Source of the DNA: an uncultured Granulosicoccaceae bacterium | GTDB taxonomy: Bacteria; Pseudomonadota; Gammaproteobacteria; Granulosicoccales; Granulosicoccaceae | DNA length: 50,192 bases | Direction of reading: 5' to 3' | Assembly: GCA_938035945.1 (NCBI GenBank) | Contig: CALHOU010000080.1 | Location: 1-50,192 of the forward strand | In this document: positions 1-7,596 of the stretch, one piece after another | How the letters are laid out: each line of letters begins with the position of its first letter | Numbering within the stretch: position 1 is the stretch's first letter | Made by a program: the position numbers and the translations under genes | The notes under the pieces: generated by a model | Seen by the model: only the letters and a program-made list of their open reading frames with translations | Databases searched by the model: none | Told to the model about the DNA's origin: nothing

Positions 1-1386
1 CATGCCCATCGCACCGGTTAACAAAGACACAGACAAATTGTCGGTGAGTAAAAACAAGCCTAATGCTAAGCAGAAAAAGATAGACGCTTCGCGGATTTTA
101 TTGGTGCGCAAATCTTCGTATTTTACTTCTGTTGCAATAACGAAATCACGATTGCGCGATAGCTTTTTTAAGTCTTTCCAGCTTGCGTGTACAACCAGCG
201 TGTCGCCGGGCTGTAGTTCTTGATCACCAAAGTCACGCTTAATCACTTGGTCAGTGCGGAAAATTTGTAAGATGTTCGTGCCGTAGTTTCGGCGAGGCTT
301 AATGTTACCGATGGTTTGTCCAACCAAGCTTGAACCTGGCGGTATTACCAATTCGGCGATACCACTGTGTTGTGGATTTAACACATCGGCAAAGCGATCA
401 GGCTCCCCGCGCAGCTCCCAATGGAACTCCTCACAAAAACTTTCCAGCTGTCGCTTGTCACCCATCACACCCAGTTGCGTGTTAACCCAAACCACCTCTT
501 CACGATCGGGCGGAATTTTTACCACGTCACCACTATAGAGCGCCAGAATGAGTGGCGTGTTCGGGTAGTTTTGTTCTATTTGACGAATGGTCATGCCAAC
601 CATTGGGCTGTCGTCAGTTACGCGTGCCTCTAACAGTTCGCCACCAATGCCGTAAATACTCTCAAAATAATCGGTGGCGCGCGAAGTACGGTTTGCATCC
701 GTATTGGTGCGCACTTGTGGCAAAACAAACCGGCCGGCGACCACGAAGTAGGCGATACCAGACAGTATTAGTGCTATCCCGATGGGCGTGACCGAGAACA
801 AGCTAAACGTCTCCATCTGCTGATCAGCCGGCAAGGTTTTGTTCGAGGAAATTAATAAATCATTCAACAGAATCAGCGGGCTAGAGCCAATCATGGTTGC
901 CGTGCCGCCGAGTATTGCGCAAAAGCCCATGGGCATTAATAAGCGTGACATCGGGATATCAGTTCTACCGGAGATGCGACTCACGACTGGAAGAAACAGA
1001 GCGGCCGCGCCGATGTTTTGCATAAAGCTGGAGATAAGCGCAACGGTGCCAGAAACCAAGGGAATGATTCGCCCTTCTGTTTTGCCACCTTTTTTTAATA
1101 TCAGCGAGGCAAGCTTGCTCATGATGCCAGTTTTATCCAAACCGGCGCCGATAATCATGACCGCTATAACCGACATGACGGCGTTACTCGAAAAGCCTGA
1201 AAAAAGTTCTTGCTGAGATAGCAGGGGCGTTATGCCGGGCAGCATCGTGGACAGGCCGAGCATGACCATAATGCAAATGGCCGCCACATCAACCCGAAGA
1301 ATCTCAAACGCGAACAAAACGATGGTGATTGCCAGCAGCGCCAGCACCAACATCATTTCCAGATTGAGGGAAATAGGGTCGATCAT
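1..1386 (-). CDS. SLC13/DASS-family permease with TrkA-C (RCK_C) domains, partial
   Basis: The frame is open on the minus strand from an ATG at 1386 to the window edge, 462 codons, so the C-terminal part is missing. The N-terminal half is a run of hydrophobic segments (for example FSSNAVMSVIAVMIIGAGLD). It is followed by a soluble central region of about 200 residues with two RCK_C-like repeats (one contains PGSSLVGQTIGNIKPR). Hydrophobic segments resume near the edge. This layout, transporter halves flanking cytosolic TrkA-C domains, is that of the sodium/anion SLC13-type permeases (citrate, sulfate or other divalent anions). The substrate cannot be told from sequence. An in-frame TAA lies a few codons upstream, leaving ATG 1386 or a TTG at 1398 as the start. 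It lies 44 bases downstream of trmB on the same strand and may be cotranscribed with it. Confidence 0.85.
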   Translation of the reverse strand, partial: MIDPISLNLEMMLVLALLAITIVLFAFEILRVDVAAICIMVMLGLSTMLPGITPLLSQQELFSGFSSNAVMSVIAVMIIGAGLDKTGIMSKLASLILKKGGKTEGRIIPLVSGTVALISSFMQNIGAAALFLPVVSRISGRTDIPMSRLLMPMGFCAILGGTATMIGSSPLILLNDLLISSNKTLPADQQMETFSLFSVTPIGIALILSGIAYFVVAGRFVLPQVRTNTDANRTSRATDYFESIYGIGGELLEARVTDDSPMVGMTIRQIEQNYPNTPLILALYSGDVVKIPPDREEVVWVNTQLGVMGDKRQLESFCEEFHWELRGEPDRFADVLNPQHSGIAELVIPPGSSLVGQTIGNIKPRRNYGTNILQIFRTDQVIKRDFGDQELQPGDTLVVHASWKDLKKLSRNRDFVIATEVKYEDLRTNKIREASIFFCLALGLFLLTDNLSVSLLTGAMGM

Positions 1387-1430
1387 CCAGTGTTCCAAAA
1401 AGTGCGACGATTAAGGTCGCGATATAAAGC

Positions 1431-2138
1431 TTAAATCCGTGTGTACAACAAATCGCATACTTCGTGCCCGAGCCGCTCACCGCGTTGTTCGAATCGGGTG
1501 TTCGTACGCCAATCAGGGCGGGGCGAATAGTTACCGCTTGCGCTGTTGTTTTTCAACTTGTCGCTGGCGTTGAGTTTTTCAAGCATCCACAACGCGTAGT
1601 CTTGCCAATCGGTAGCGCAGTGCAGCACACCGCCGATCTCGAGCTTGTTAGCGACCAGTTCGATAAATTCTGTTTGCACGATGCGGCGTTTAAAGTGCCG
1701 TTTTTTTCTCCATGGGTCGGGAAAAAATAACAAGACTCTTTGTAACGCGGCCGACGGAATCATGTGCTCAAGCACTTCCATAGCATCGTGCTGAATAATT
1801 CTTACGTTCGTCAGCCCAAGCGACTCAATGCCCATCAAGGCTTGGCCGACGCCGGGTTCGTGCACTTCAACACCAATAAAATTGGTGTCCGGGTAACGAG
1901 TGGCCATATCGAGCAGAGCATCACCATTACCAAAGCCGATTTCTAACCAAACAGGCGCTGCTTGAGATGTAAATAACGTTGAGAAATCGAGCTGCTGATT
2001 CTCATCAAATTCGATACCAAATCGCGGCAACAGCATATCCATGGCAGCGGCTTGTGCCTTGGTTAGTCTGCCATTACGGATGACGAAGCTGCGAATAGAG
2101 CGACTGGTTAGTCGGCCTTGGTTCTGTTGCTCTGTCAT
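1431..2138 (-). CDS. trmB: tRNA (guanine-N7)-methyltransferase TrmB
   Basis: 235 residues, normal length for TrmB, which methylates G46 in the variable loop of tRNAs using S-adenosylmethionine. The SAM-binding motif I is LEIGFGNG at residues 65-72. The family signature FPDPWRKKRH is at 139-148, and the C-terminal substrate-binding segment RTNTRFEQRGERLGH is present at about 210-224. These three elements in order are diagnostic. It acts in the cytoplasm as a monomer or dimer. The start at 2138 fits the family N-terminus (a short basic RSIRSFVIRNGR segment). The permease gene follows 44 bases downstream on the same strand. Confidence 0.96.
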   Translation of the reverse strand: MTEQQNQGRLTSRSIRSFVIRNGRLTKAQAAAMDMLLPRFGIEFDENQQLDFSTLFTSQAAPVWLEIGFGNGDALLDMATRYPDTNFIGVEVHEPGVGQALMGIESLGLTNVRIIQHDAMEVLEHMIPSAALQRVLLFFPDPWRKKRHFKRRIVQTEFIELVANKLEIGGVLHCATDWQDYALWMLEKLNASDKLKNNSASGNYSPRPDWRTNTRFEQRGERLGHEVCDLLYTRI

Positions 2139-2306
2139 GTGCCGGTGATTTGGCTGTGCATGTTGTGCCTGCGAAATAGCGCAGATGGGTTCATCTATGC
2201 CAGTGCTGCATCTGCATGTTAAGACGCAGATGATAGTTATAGTTTAAGTATAGGTGTCTGAGGCAAGTTTGCGTGGCGACAATTGGGCCATGCAGATACG
2301 GCCAGA

Positions 2307-2337
2307 TAGCAAAGCGGCTAGGTTGGGCCGCTAGCTA
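2307..2337 (-). terminator. Hairpin downstream of the RRM gene, possible terminator
   Basis: Inverted repeat AGCGGC (2313-2318) and GCCGCT (2327-2332) with an 8-base loop. It is extended by TAGC and GCTA outside after one or two unpaired bases. It begins 16 bases after the stop codon of the RRM gene on the minus strand. The U-tract after it is poor (TTTGCTATCT), so it may be an inefficient or factor-assisted terminator, or merely an mRNA end stabiliser. The rest of 2139-2352 shows no gene. Confidence 0.4.
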
Positions 2338-2352
2338 TGCCTTTAGATATAA

Positions 2353-2619
2353 CTAACGTCGACCTCGACCACGGGCTTTGCGTGGCTCTTCGAACTGAAC
2401 TTTTAGCGATTTGTCGCCAACAATTTTGCCATTCAGGCCGGCAATGGCTGCGCGAGCTTCGTGGCCTTCCATTTCAACAAATCCAAATCCTTTGCACTTG
2501 CCGCTGAACACATCGGCTGCAAGTTTGATCGAGCGCACTTTACCGAACTCGGCAAACATCTCGGTCACAGTTTCTTCTGTGGATTCCAGCGGTAACCCAC
2601 CAACAAACATCTTTTTCAC
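2353..2619 (-). CDS. RRM-domain RNA-binding protein
   Basis: An 88-residue protein that is almost entirely one RNA-recognition motif. RNP2 is seen as KMFVGGL (residues 3-9) and RNP1 as KGFGFVEM (43-50), whose aromatic residues stack on RNA bases. The protein ends in a basic RGRGRR tail. Such single-RRM proteins occur in cyanobacteria and many proteobacteria and are often cold-responsive; the role here is inferred, not shown. The frame stays open upstream to 2727, but the extra residues are not RRM-like. The GTG at 2619 has a GAGG Shine-Dalgarno 7 bases upstream, so I prefer it. The 185 bases between this start and the GIY-YIG gene hold no other gene and would give a long leader, common in cold-regulated mRNAs. 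Confidence 0.85.
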   Translation of the reverse strand: MKKMFVGGLPLESTEETVTEMFAEFGKVRSIKLAADVFSGKCKGFGFVEMEGHEARAAIAGLNGKIVGDKSLKVQFEEPRKARGRGRR

Positions 2620-2804
2620 GTAACTGCCTCTATCGTTGTCAAACCGCATCGGCAGAGCCCTGCGGCATGGAGCCGAGGTCTGCGCAAACGATCTGGGTAG
2701 ATTGCATTTGAGCCGGAACGGCTGCACCAGGAGGGTGTGCTAACAGCAATCAATAGCGTCAAGTATTCTACATCGAAACGGCTGTTTTTTCCACATGGTC
2801 AAGG

Positions 2805-3128
2805 CTATATTTGCCCGCCTTGCAACGCCTCGGACACATCCTTTTCACGATTAATGATCGATTCCTTGGTTTTGCGGTCCTGAGCTTTAATCCAGGCCTC
2901 TATTCGGCTGGCGGAGGACCGGTTTGCCGCGTCAACGCTGAATTCGAGCGCCACTGGCCGGCGCGCACGCGTGTAATTTGCGCCGCGCGGCCCGGCATTG
3001 TGCTCGTTTACTCGCCTTGCGACATCCGTCGTGATACCGGTGTACAGCGAATCGTCTGCACAACGTAAAATGTACACAGTCCAACTGCTTTCTTTGCCAG
3101 GTGTTTTAATGTTATTTGCCCCAGACAC
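2805..3128 (-). CDS. GIY-YIG nuclease-domain protein (UPF0213/YhbQ-like)
   Basis: A small GIY-YIG protein. The pair of core strands is seen as WTVYILRC and SLYTGITTDVARRVNEH, where VYI and YTG replace the canonical GIY and YIG. These are followed by the conserved RPVALEFSVDAANRSSASRIEAW-type helix segment and a C-terminal helix (AQDRKTKESIINRE). The family is a stand-alone domain of about 80-100 residues; its in vivo substrate is poorly known, with DNA or tRNA cleavage suggested for relatives. No ATG lies close to the domain. The GTG at 3128 with AAGGCGG 8 bases upstream is my choice. The open frame extends to an ATG at 3194, and a GTG at about 3071 is the shortest option. With the chosen start its 5' end overlaps that of divergent tcdA by 20 bases. 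Confidence 0.85.
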   Translation of the reverse strand: MSGANNIKTPGKESSWTVYILRCADDSLYTGITTDVARRVNEHNAGPRGANYTRARRPVALEFSVDAANRSSASRIEAWIKAQDRKTKESIINREKDVSEALQGGQI

Positions 3129-3894
3129 AGCTTTTGCCGCCTTGCCGCGTGTGTATGGCACCGATGCCTGCGAACGCCTGCGTAAGTTGCGCATATGCGT
3201 GGTGGGTATGGGTGGTGTGGGCTCGTGGACTGTCGAAGCCTTGGCCAGAACGGGTGTGGGTCATCTGACTATCATAGATCACGATGATGTTACCGAGGGC
3301 AACATTAACCGACAAATTCATGCGCTCTCCAGCACCGTGGGTGAATCTAAAGTGGATCTGATGCACCAACGTGTTCGGCTGATCAATGCCGAGTGCGATG
3401 TGAGTGCTGTGGATGACTTTCTGGCCGAGAAAAACCTGCCGACCTATCTTGATCAAAATTTTGATGTGGTGATTGACGCCATCGACAGCATCCGATTTAA
3501 AGCGTCCATGATTAACTTTTGTAAGCGTAATAAACTGCCCATCATCACCACCGGCGGTGCAGGTGGTCGAACTGATCCCTTAGAAGTAAAAGTGGCCGAT
3601 TTGAGCCGCACCTGGAACGACGCCTTGGCGGCCAAAGTGCGCAAGCGGCTGCGCGGCGATTATGGGTTTTCCAAAAACACCAAACGCCGATTTGGTGTGG
3701 AGTGCGTGTTCTCGAGCGAACAACCAGTCTATCCAGACAAAGCCGGTGGTGTCACTCATGCAAGACCCGGCGTACCGGGTGCGTCGTTGGATTGTGAGCA
3801 TGGCTATGGTTCGGTGAGCATGGTAACTGGCACCTTTGGTCTGGTTGCCGCATCGCAAGCCTTGAAGCGTGCTTTGTCGAAACCGCCTGGCTAA
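3109..3894 (+). CDS. tcdA: tRNA threonylcarbamoyladenosine dehydratase TcdA
   Basis: 261 residues of the E1-like ThiF/MoeB superfamily, ATP-dependent cyclisation of t6A37 in tRNA to ct6A. The N-terminus RVYGTDACERLRKLRICVVG matches the TcdA/CsdL start. The nucleotide-binding loop GMGGVGS is at 33-39, then DHDDV and NINRQ for ATP and Mg contact, DAIDSIRFKASMI, and a C-terminal half that includes CVFSSEQPVYP, typical of TcdA. The longer open frame from 2998 is not family-like. The ATG at 3109 has CAGG about 8 bases upstream. The gene is divergent from the GIY-YIG gene, and their 5' ends are interlocked. Confidence 0.93.
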   Translation: MLFAPDTAFAALPRVYGTDACERLRKLRICVVGMGGVGSWTVEALARTGVGHLTIIDHDDVTEGNINRQIHALSSTVGESKVDLMHQRVRLINAECDVSAVDDFLAEKNLPTYLDQNFDVVIDAIDSIRFKASMINFCKRNKLPIITTGGAGGRTDPLEVKVADLSRTWNDALAAKVRKRLRGDYGFSKNTKRRFGVECVFSSEQPVYPDKAGGVTHARPGVPGASLDCEHGYGSVSMVTGTFGLVAASQALKRALSKPPG

Positions 3895-3979
3895 TACGCA
3901 CCTCAATTACTGTCAGCTTTGCCCGCCGTGCAAATGATTGTGTCTTAAAAGACTAAACATCCTATTACCTGTGTGGAAG

Positions 3980-3995
3980 TGTGACGCGCATCACG
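3980..3995. promoter_or_regulatory. CRP/Vfr-type site upstream of the lipoprotein gene
   Basis: TGTGACGCGCATCACG matches the cAMP receptor protein consensus TGTGA-N6-TCACA in nine of ten specified bases. It lies about 90 bases upstream of the lipoprotein start at 4085, a usual distance for class I/II activation. It is in the 190-base gap after tcdA. The match is seen directly; that a CRP homologue binds it is inference. Confidence 0.5.
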
Positions 3996-4048
3996 CTCGC
4001 AAGATCAGGAATCTATCTTGCACTCCCGATACCTATGTTAAGTGGCGA

Positions 4049-4067
4049 GCTTTCATTTGATGAAAGC
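4049..4067. repeat. 8-bp inverted repeat in the lipoprotein leader
   Basis: GCTTTCAT-TTG-ATGAAAGC, a perfect 8-base inverted repeat with a 3-base loop, just upstream of GAGGGG. As RNA it would form a hairpin next to the ribosome binding site; as DNA it could be an operator. Confidence 0.45.
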
Positions 4068-4084
4068 GAGGGGCCTCAAATGAC

Positions 4085-4681
4085 ATGAATCAGGATATGC
4101 ATATGGAAACATCAAGCCGGCTCAAAACGACCGCTCAAAAAGCATTATGCGTGTCCTGTATTGTTATGTTGAGCGCATGCGGCGGTAGTGGCGGTGGCGA
4201 TGCTGACGTCACGGGTCCGATTTTGTCTGATGTGCCAGTCATTGCTGCCGGTAATTCCGCATCTGCACCGGCTGACGACACCACGCCTGAATTCATACCA
4301 AGACCGGGTGCTGGATTGGATATTAACTATGAAGAACCCGAACAAAATCTAAGTACCAACAGCGATTTTATCGCCGCTCAATGGGAACACATGCAAACCT
4401 GTTTGATGGTCAGCGCGCAGGAACCCATTGTCGTGGTAGTTGATGGCAAGCTTACCCCAACAGATTCAAACGATGATGTTGTTCGATTCATTGACGGGCA
4501 AATTCAAGCAAGCTCACACGTCACCGACACAAGCGCCAGTATTCAAGTTCGTGCGCAAGACTTTGATGGTTCACTAGGTAAACCAGGTTCATTTTTACGT
4601 TCAATCATGGGTCGCTATCTATGGCTTGCGAATAACCTGGCTGAGCGTGATTATCCATACAACTGCGCCCAAGGCAGTTAA
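4085..4681 (+). CDS. Orphan lipoprotein of unknown function
   Basis: 198 residues, not recognised. A hydrophobic signal segment (ALCVSCIVMLSAC) ends in a lipobox LSAC followed directly by GGSGGG, so the mature protein should begin with a lipidated cysteine and a flexible glycine linker. There is no Asp after the Cys, so outer-membrane sorting is likely. The remaining 160 residues are acidic and soluble. They hold only two further cysteines (CLMVSAQEP and the terminal NCAQGS) that could pair, and a segment EPIVVVVDGKLTP. Starts at 4085, 4097 and 4103 are in frame; 4103 has AGGA 7 bases upstream and may be the true one. A CRP-like site and a palindrome precede it. It is monocistronic by position. 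Confidence 0.75.
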   Translation: MNQDMHMETSSRLKTTAQKALCVSCIVMLSACGGSGGGDADVTGPILSDVPVIAAGNSASAPADDTTPEFIPRPGAGLDINYEEPEQNLSTNSDFIAAQWEHMQTCLMVSAQEPIVVVVDGKLTPTDSNDDVVRFIDGQIQASSHVTDTSASIQVRAQDFDGSLGKPGSFLRSIMGRYLWLANNLAERDYPYNCAQGS

Positions 4682-4784
4682 GCCCAACATCAAATTCCAC
4701 AAAACTCGGTAACTCCACCACGCTGCACGGATTTACGGTATGGTTTGTTAAGCTCAAACAATCTGTACAGGCAAGCATTTCACG

Positions 4785-5552
4785 GTGGCATCACAACACA
4801 ACGCTAACTTGTCCGCACCCACGGCGGCGGTTCTGCTGATTGGCAACGAAATACTCAGCGGTCGCACCCAAGATCTAAACCTTGCATATATGGCTAAAGG
4901 TTTATCAGACCATGGCATACGCTTGAGCGAAGCACGTGTTATCCCTGACGATGAATCGGTTATTGTCAATACCTTAAATACATTGCGCCACGCCAATACT
5001 TACGTATTCACCACTGGTGGCATAGGACCCACGCACGACGACATAACTGCGGATTGCGTTGCAAAAGCCTTTAATGTGGGTATTGATATTCATCCCGAAG
5101 CTCAATCTATATTGTTGTCTTATTGGGCTGAACGCGATGTAGAACCGAACGCTGATCGTTTGCGTATGGCGCGAATACCGGACGGTGCTAGCTTAATTGA
5201 AAACCCTGTCTCCGCCGCACCGGGCTTTTGTGTTGAGAATGTGTATGTGATGGCAGGCGTGCCACGGATAATGCAGGCAATGTTTGATTCAGTTTTACCC
5301 AGCCTGCAACGCGGTGCGGTAATTAACAGTGTGTCGGTCACGTGTGACCTTCCTGAGGGGACTATTGCTTCACCGTTGCGGGCATTGCAAGCACAATTTC
5401 CTGATGTTGATCTGGGCAGTTACCCAGGAAAGCTCGATGGTAAATATAAAGTGTCTTTGGTGGGCAGAAGTTCAGATGCCGACCAATTGCAAAGGGTTGA
5501 ACAGGCATTGCATCGTTTAGTTGAATCCGCCGGTGGCAATGTGTTGGGATGA
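4785..5552 (+). CDS. CinA N-terminal/MoaB-like molybdopterin-binding-domain protein (COG1058)
   Basis: 255 residues of the competence/damage-inducible CinA N-terminal type. The family landmarks are LLIGNEILSGRTQDLN near the N-terminus, TTGGIGPTHDDITADCVAKAF at about 75-95, GFCVENVYVMAGVPRIMQAMF, and SYPGKLDGKYKVSLVGRS near the end. It lacks the C-terminal PncC (nicotinamide-nucleotide amidase) domain of full-length CinA. Such short forms may act as NMN or pyridine-nucleotide related enzymes, but this is not shown by sequence. The start is a GTG at 4785; the body of the fold begins a few residues later. It converges with the Sir2 gene, with 28 bases between the stops. Confidence 0.88.
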   Translation: MASQHNANLSAPTAAVLLIGNEILSGRTQDLNLAYMAKGLSDHGIRLSEARVIPDDESVIVNTLNTLRHANTYVFTTGGIGPTHDDITADCVAKAFNVGIDIHPEAQSILLSYWAERDVEPNADRLRMARIPDGASLIENPVSAAPGFCVENVYVMAGVPRIMQAMFDSVLPSLQRGAVINSVSVTCDLPEGTIASPLRALQAQFPDVDLGSYPGKLDGKYKVSLVGRSSDADQLQRVEQALHRLVESAGGNVLG

Positions 5553-5580
5553 GTGTTCGGTAATTTTTTAGCCTGTTCCG

Positions 5581-6453
5581 TTACTCGGTCAATGCATTTG
5601 CCAAGTGTGAAAGTTGCGTTGTGCAATCCCCACTTACTTTTAATGTTGCAAGCTCATCGGCTCGCGTTACGCCATCGTTGATAATAACAATCGGTTGATT
5701 GCGCTGATGTGCATCACGGCAAAACCGAAAACCTGAATACACCATCAGGGACGAACCGGTTACAAGCAAAACGTCGGCATCGTTCAGTTGTCGCATGGCT
5801 TGTTCAACACGGGTTTTAGGTACGCTTTCGCCAAAGAAAACCACATCCGGTTTAAGTAAGTCCTCGCATTGTGGGCAGTTAGGAATTTGCATTGACGCTA
5901 ATTTTTCTAACATGAGCGCATCGGTTTCCAAATCTGCATCACCATCGGGAGCGTATCGGGCGTTGAGTTTGCCAAGCCAAGCGTTGTTTTCAAGCAAACG
6001 CTGCTGAAACTCATTGCGAGATTGTTTAAACCCACAATTTATACAACTAACACTCGATAACACACCGTGCAAATCGATCACCGTCTCGTGGCCTGCCCGT
6101 TGGTGTAGCTCATCCACATTTTGCGTCACCAGGCTTTGCACAATACCAACTCGCTCAAGTTGAGCTAAAGCTGCGTGCGATTGATTGGGTTGGGCTTGTG
6201 AAAACGCTGGCCAGCCAACAGAGCTGCGCGCCCAGTACCGATGACGGGCAAGGACGTCGGTACGGAACACTTGGCCGGTAATGGGTTGTGCTCGCTTCCA
6301 TTGACCTTTGCTGTCGCGATAGTCTCCCAAACCCGAAGCTGTGCTCACACCTGCACCCGAGAGCACAAATACCTTTGTATCGCTTGTAATGATGTCGAGC
6401 AGCTGTTTTGCGTTGGTGGCGTCAGATTTAGTCATATAGGGATACAATGACAC
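5581..6453 (-). CDS. Sir2-family NAD-dependent protein deacylase
   Basis: 290 residues. The NAD-binding motif is GAGVSTASGLGDYRD (33-47), followed by TQNVDELH (110-117), the catalytic His in DLHG (H129), four zinc-ligand cysteines (C137, C140, C193, C196) and KPDVVFFGE (201-209), then VTGSSLMV and VIINDG. The set and its spacing fit the SIRT4-like class II sirtuins, which remove acyl groups from lysine with NAD. One deviation: the near-invariant GIPDYRD is GLGDYRD here, losing the proline of the NAD-capping loop. The start could also be the internal ATG seven codons in. It is divergent from the peroxiredoxin gene. Confidence 0.92.
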   Translation of the reverse strand: MSLYPYMTKSDATNAKQLLDIITSDTKVFVLSGAGVSTASGLGDYRDSKGQWKRAQPITGQVFRTDVLARHRYWARSSVGWPAFSQAQPNQSHAALAQLERVGIVQSLVTQNVDELHQRAGHETVIDLHGVLSSVSCINCGFKQSRNEFQQRLLENNAWLGKLNARYAPDGDADLETDALMLEKLASMQIPNCPQCEDLLKPDVVFFGESVPKTRVEQAMRQLNDADVLLVTGSSLMVYSGFRFCRDAHQRNQPIVIINDGVTRADELATLKVSGDCTTQLSHLANALTE

Positions 6454-6564
6454 AACTTAACCGCAATTAGCGTTGAATTTTACCGAGCGTACGTTTACAC
6501 GGCCCGTCGCGCATTGCACAATTGAACACAACAACTTTCAGTCAAACAACAAGAGAACATTTAT

Positions 6565-7044
6565 ATGACCATTAAAGTCGGCGATAAGGTCCCAAGCGGA
6601 AAATTTAGCTACATGGGCGATAGCGGGCCTACTGACATTTCATCTGATGAACTGTTTAACGGTAAAAAAGTGGTTTTGTTCGCCGTACCGGGTGCGTTCA
6701 CACCCACTTGTAGCGAAACACATTTGCCGGGATTTGTGGCATCGGTTGATGAAATCAAAGCCAAAGGTGTGGATACAGTTGCGTGTTTATCGGTCAACGA
6801 TGTGTTCGTTATGGGCGCATGGGCGAAAACTCAGCAAGCAGAACAACTCATGATGTTGGCCGATGGGAGCGCCGACTATGTTACGGCATTGGGACTAACA
6901 CTCGATCTAACAGCACGGGGTTTGGGCATGCGCGCTGATCGTTTTGCGATGATTGTAGATGATGGTGTGGTGACGCATCTTGCGCGTGAAGAACCCGGCA
7001 AAATGGATGTCAGCTCGGCTGAATCGATTTTAAAGGCCTTGTAG
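6565..7044 (+). CDS. Peroxiredoxin (Prx5/glutaredoxin-type, AhpC/TSA superfamily)
   Basis: 159 residues, close to PRDX5-type enzymes that reduce H2O2 and organic hydroperoxides in the cytoplasm. The active-site segment is FAVPGAFTPTCSETHLPGF with peroxidatic Cys49. VACLSVND carries Cys74, conserved in the subfamily. The C-terminal resolving cysteine of mammalian PRDX5 is absent (the end is SSAESILKAL), so it should work as a one-Cys enzyme recycled by glutathione/glutaredoxin or another thiol. ATG 6565 is preceded by AAGAGAA. It is divergent from Sir2 and convergent with the LEA14-type lipoprotein gene. Confidence 0.94.
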   Translation: MTIKVGDKVPSGKFSYMGDSGPTDISSDELFNGKKVVLFAVPGAFTPTCSETHLPGFVASVDEIKAKGVDTVACLSVNDVFVMGAWAKTQQAEQLMMLADGSADYVTALGLTLDLTARGLGMRADRFAMIVDDGVVTHLAREEPGKMDVSSAESILKAL

Positions 7045-7111
7045 TGATTGCACTGAATCTATAGCGTTGAGTGTTGTGCAGGCGAGGTTGAGCTCTTCGG
7101 CAGGTGTGGAC

Positions 7112-7582
7112 TTACTCAGATAACACCCGAGGGTCTTCAATCTCACCTTCCACATTAAACGGAATAGGTTTGGGCCAATTTGAAAGAGTCACAAACCCAG
7201 TAACGTCGTAGTTGAGTTCAGCGTTTTCAGAATCAAGCATGGCTTTGAGCTGATTTGCTAATCTAACCAAGCCCGCTGTGACTTCAACTTCTAATAGCGC
7301 ATCACCTTTGGCAGGAATCGTGACCTTTTCAACGCTTTGACCCTGGGCAAATTTTTCACCTGAAAAGCGTGCATTAAAACTCAGTGACTTCATGGGTAAG
7401 GCAATGCTGTTGGGATTGGCAACGCGAAGGGTTAATCCGATGGTTTGCGCGGTTAAGCTCAGGCTGACTGGCCGCACCGCCTCTACCGTCACTTTTGGTG
7501 AGATTAACTTCGGTTTTGGTAAAGACGCGCAAGCGCTAAGCAGACTTAACAGGTAGCACAGCAGCAGAACTCTCATAAGCAT
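7112..7582 (-). CDS. LEA14/WHy-domain lipoprotein
   Basis: 156 residues. It has a short signal peptide ending in the lipobox LLSAC (Cys18), then a single LEA type 2 (water stress and hypersensitive response, WHy) beta-sandwich. The NPN-containing strand LTLRVANPNSIALPMKSLSF is typical, as is the later GFVTLSNWPKPIPFNVEGE, where the partner strand pairs. The role in bacteria is not established; a periplasmic or outer-membrane attached stress or binding function is inferred. An in-frame ATG two codons in (MRVLLL) is an equally good start. It follows rsmE by 14 bases on the same strand, so dnaG-rsmE-this gene could be one transcript. Confidence 0.85.
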   Translation of the reverse strand: MLMRVLLLCYLLSLLSACASLPKPKLISPKVTVEAVRPVSLSLTAQTIGLTLRVANPNSIALPMKSLSFNARFSGEKFAQGQSVEKVTIPAKGDALLEVEVTAGLVRLANQLKAMLDSENAELNYDVTGFVTLSNWPKPIPFNVEGEIEDPRVLSE

Positions 7583-7596
7583 TCTTACTCGTCAAC

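Noticed and set aside
2620..2727. N-terminal extension of the RRM protein
   Set aside because: Extra 36 residues are not RRM-like, and a GTG with a well-placed GAGG follows.
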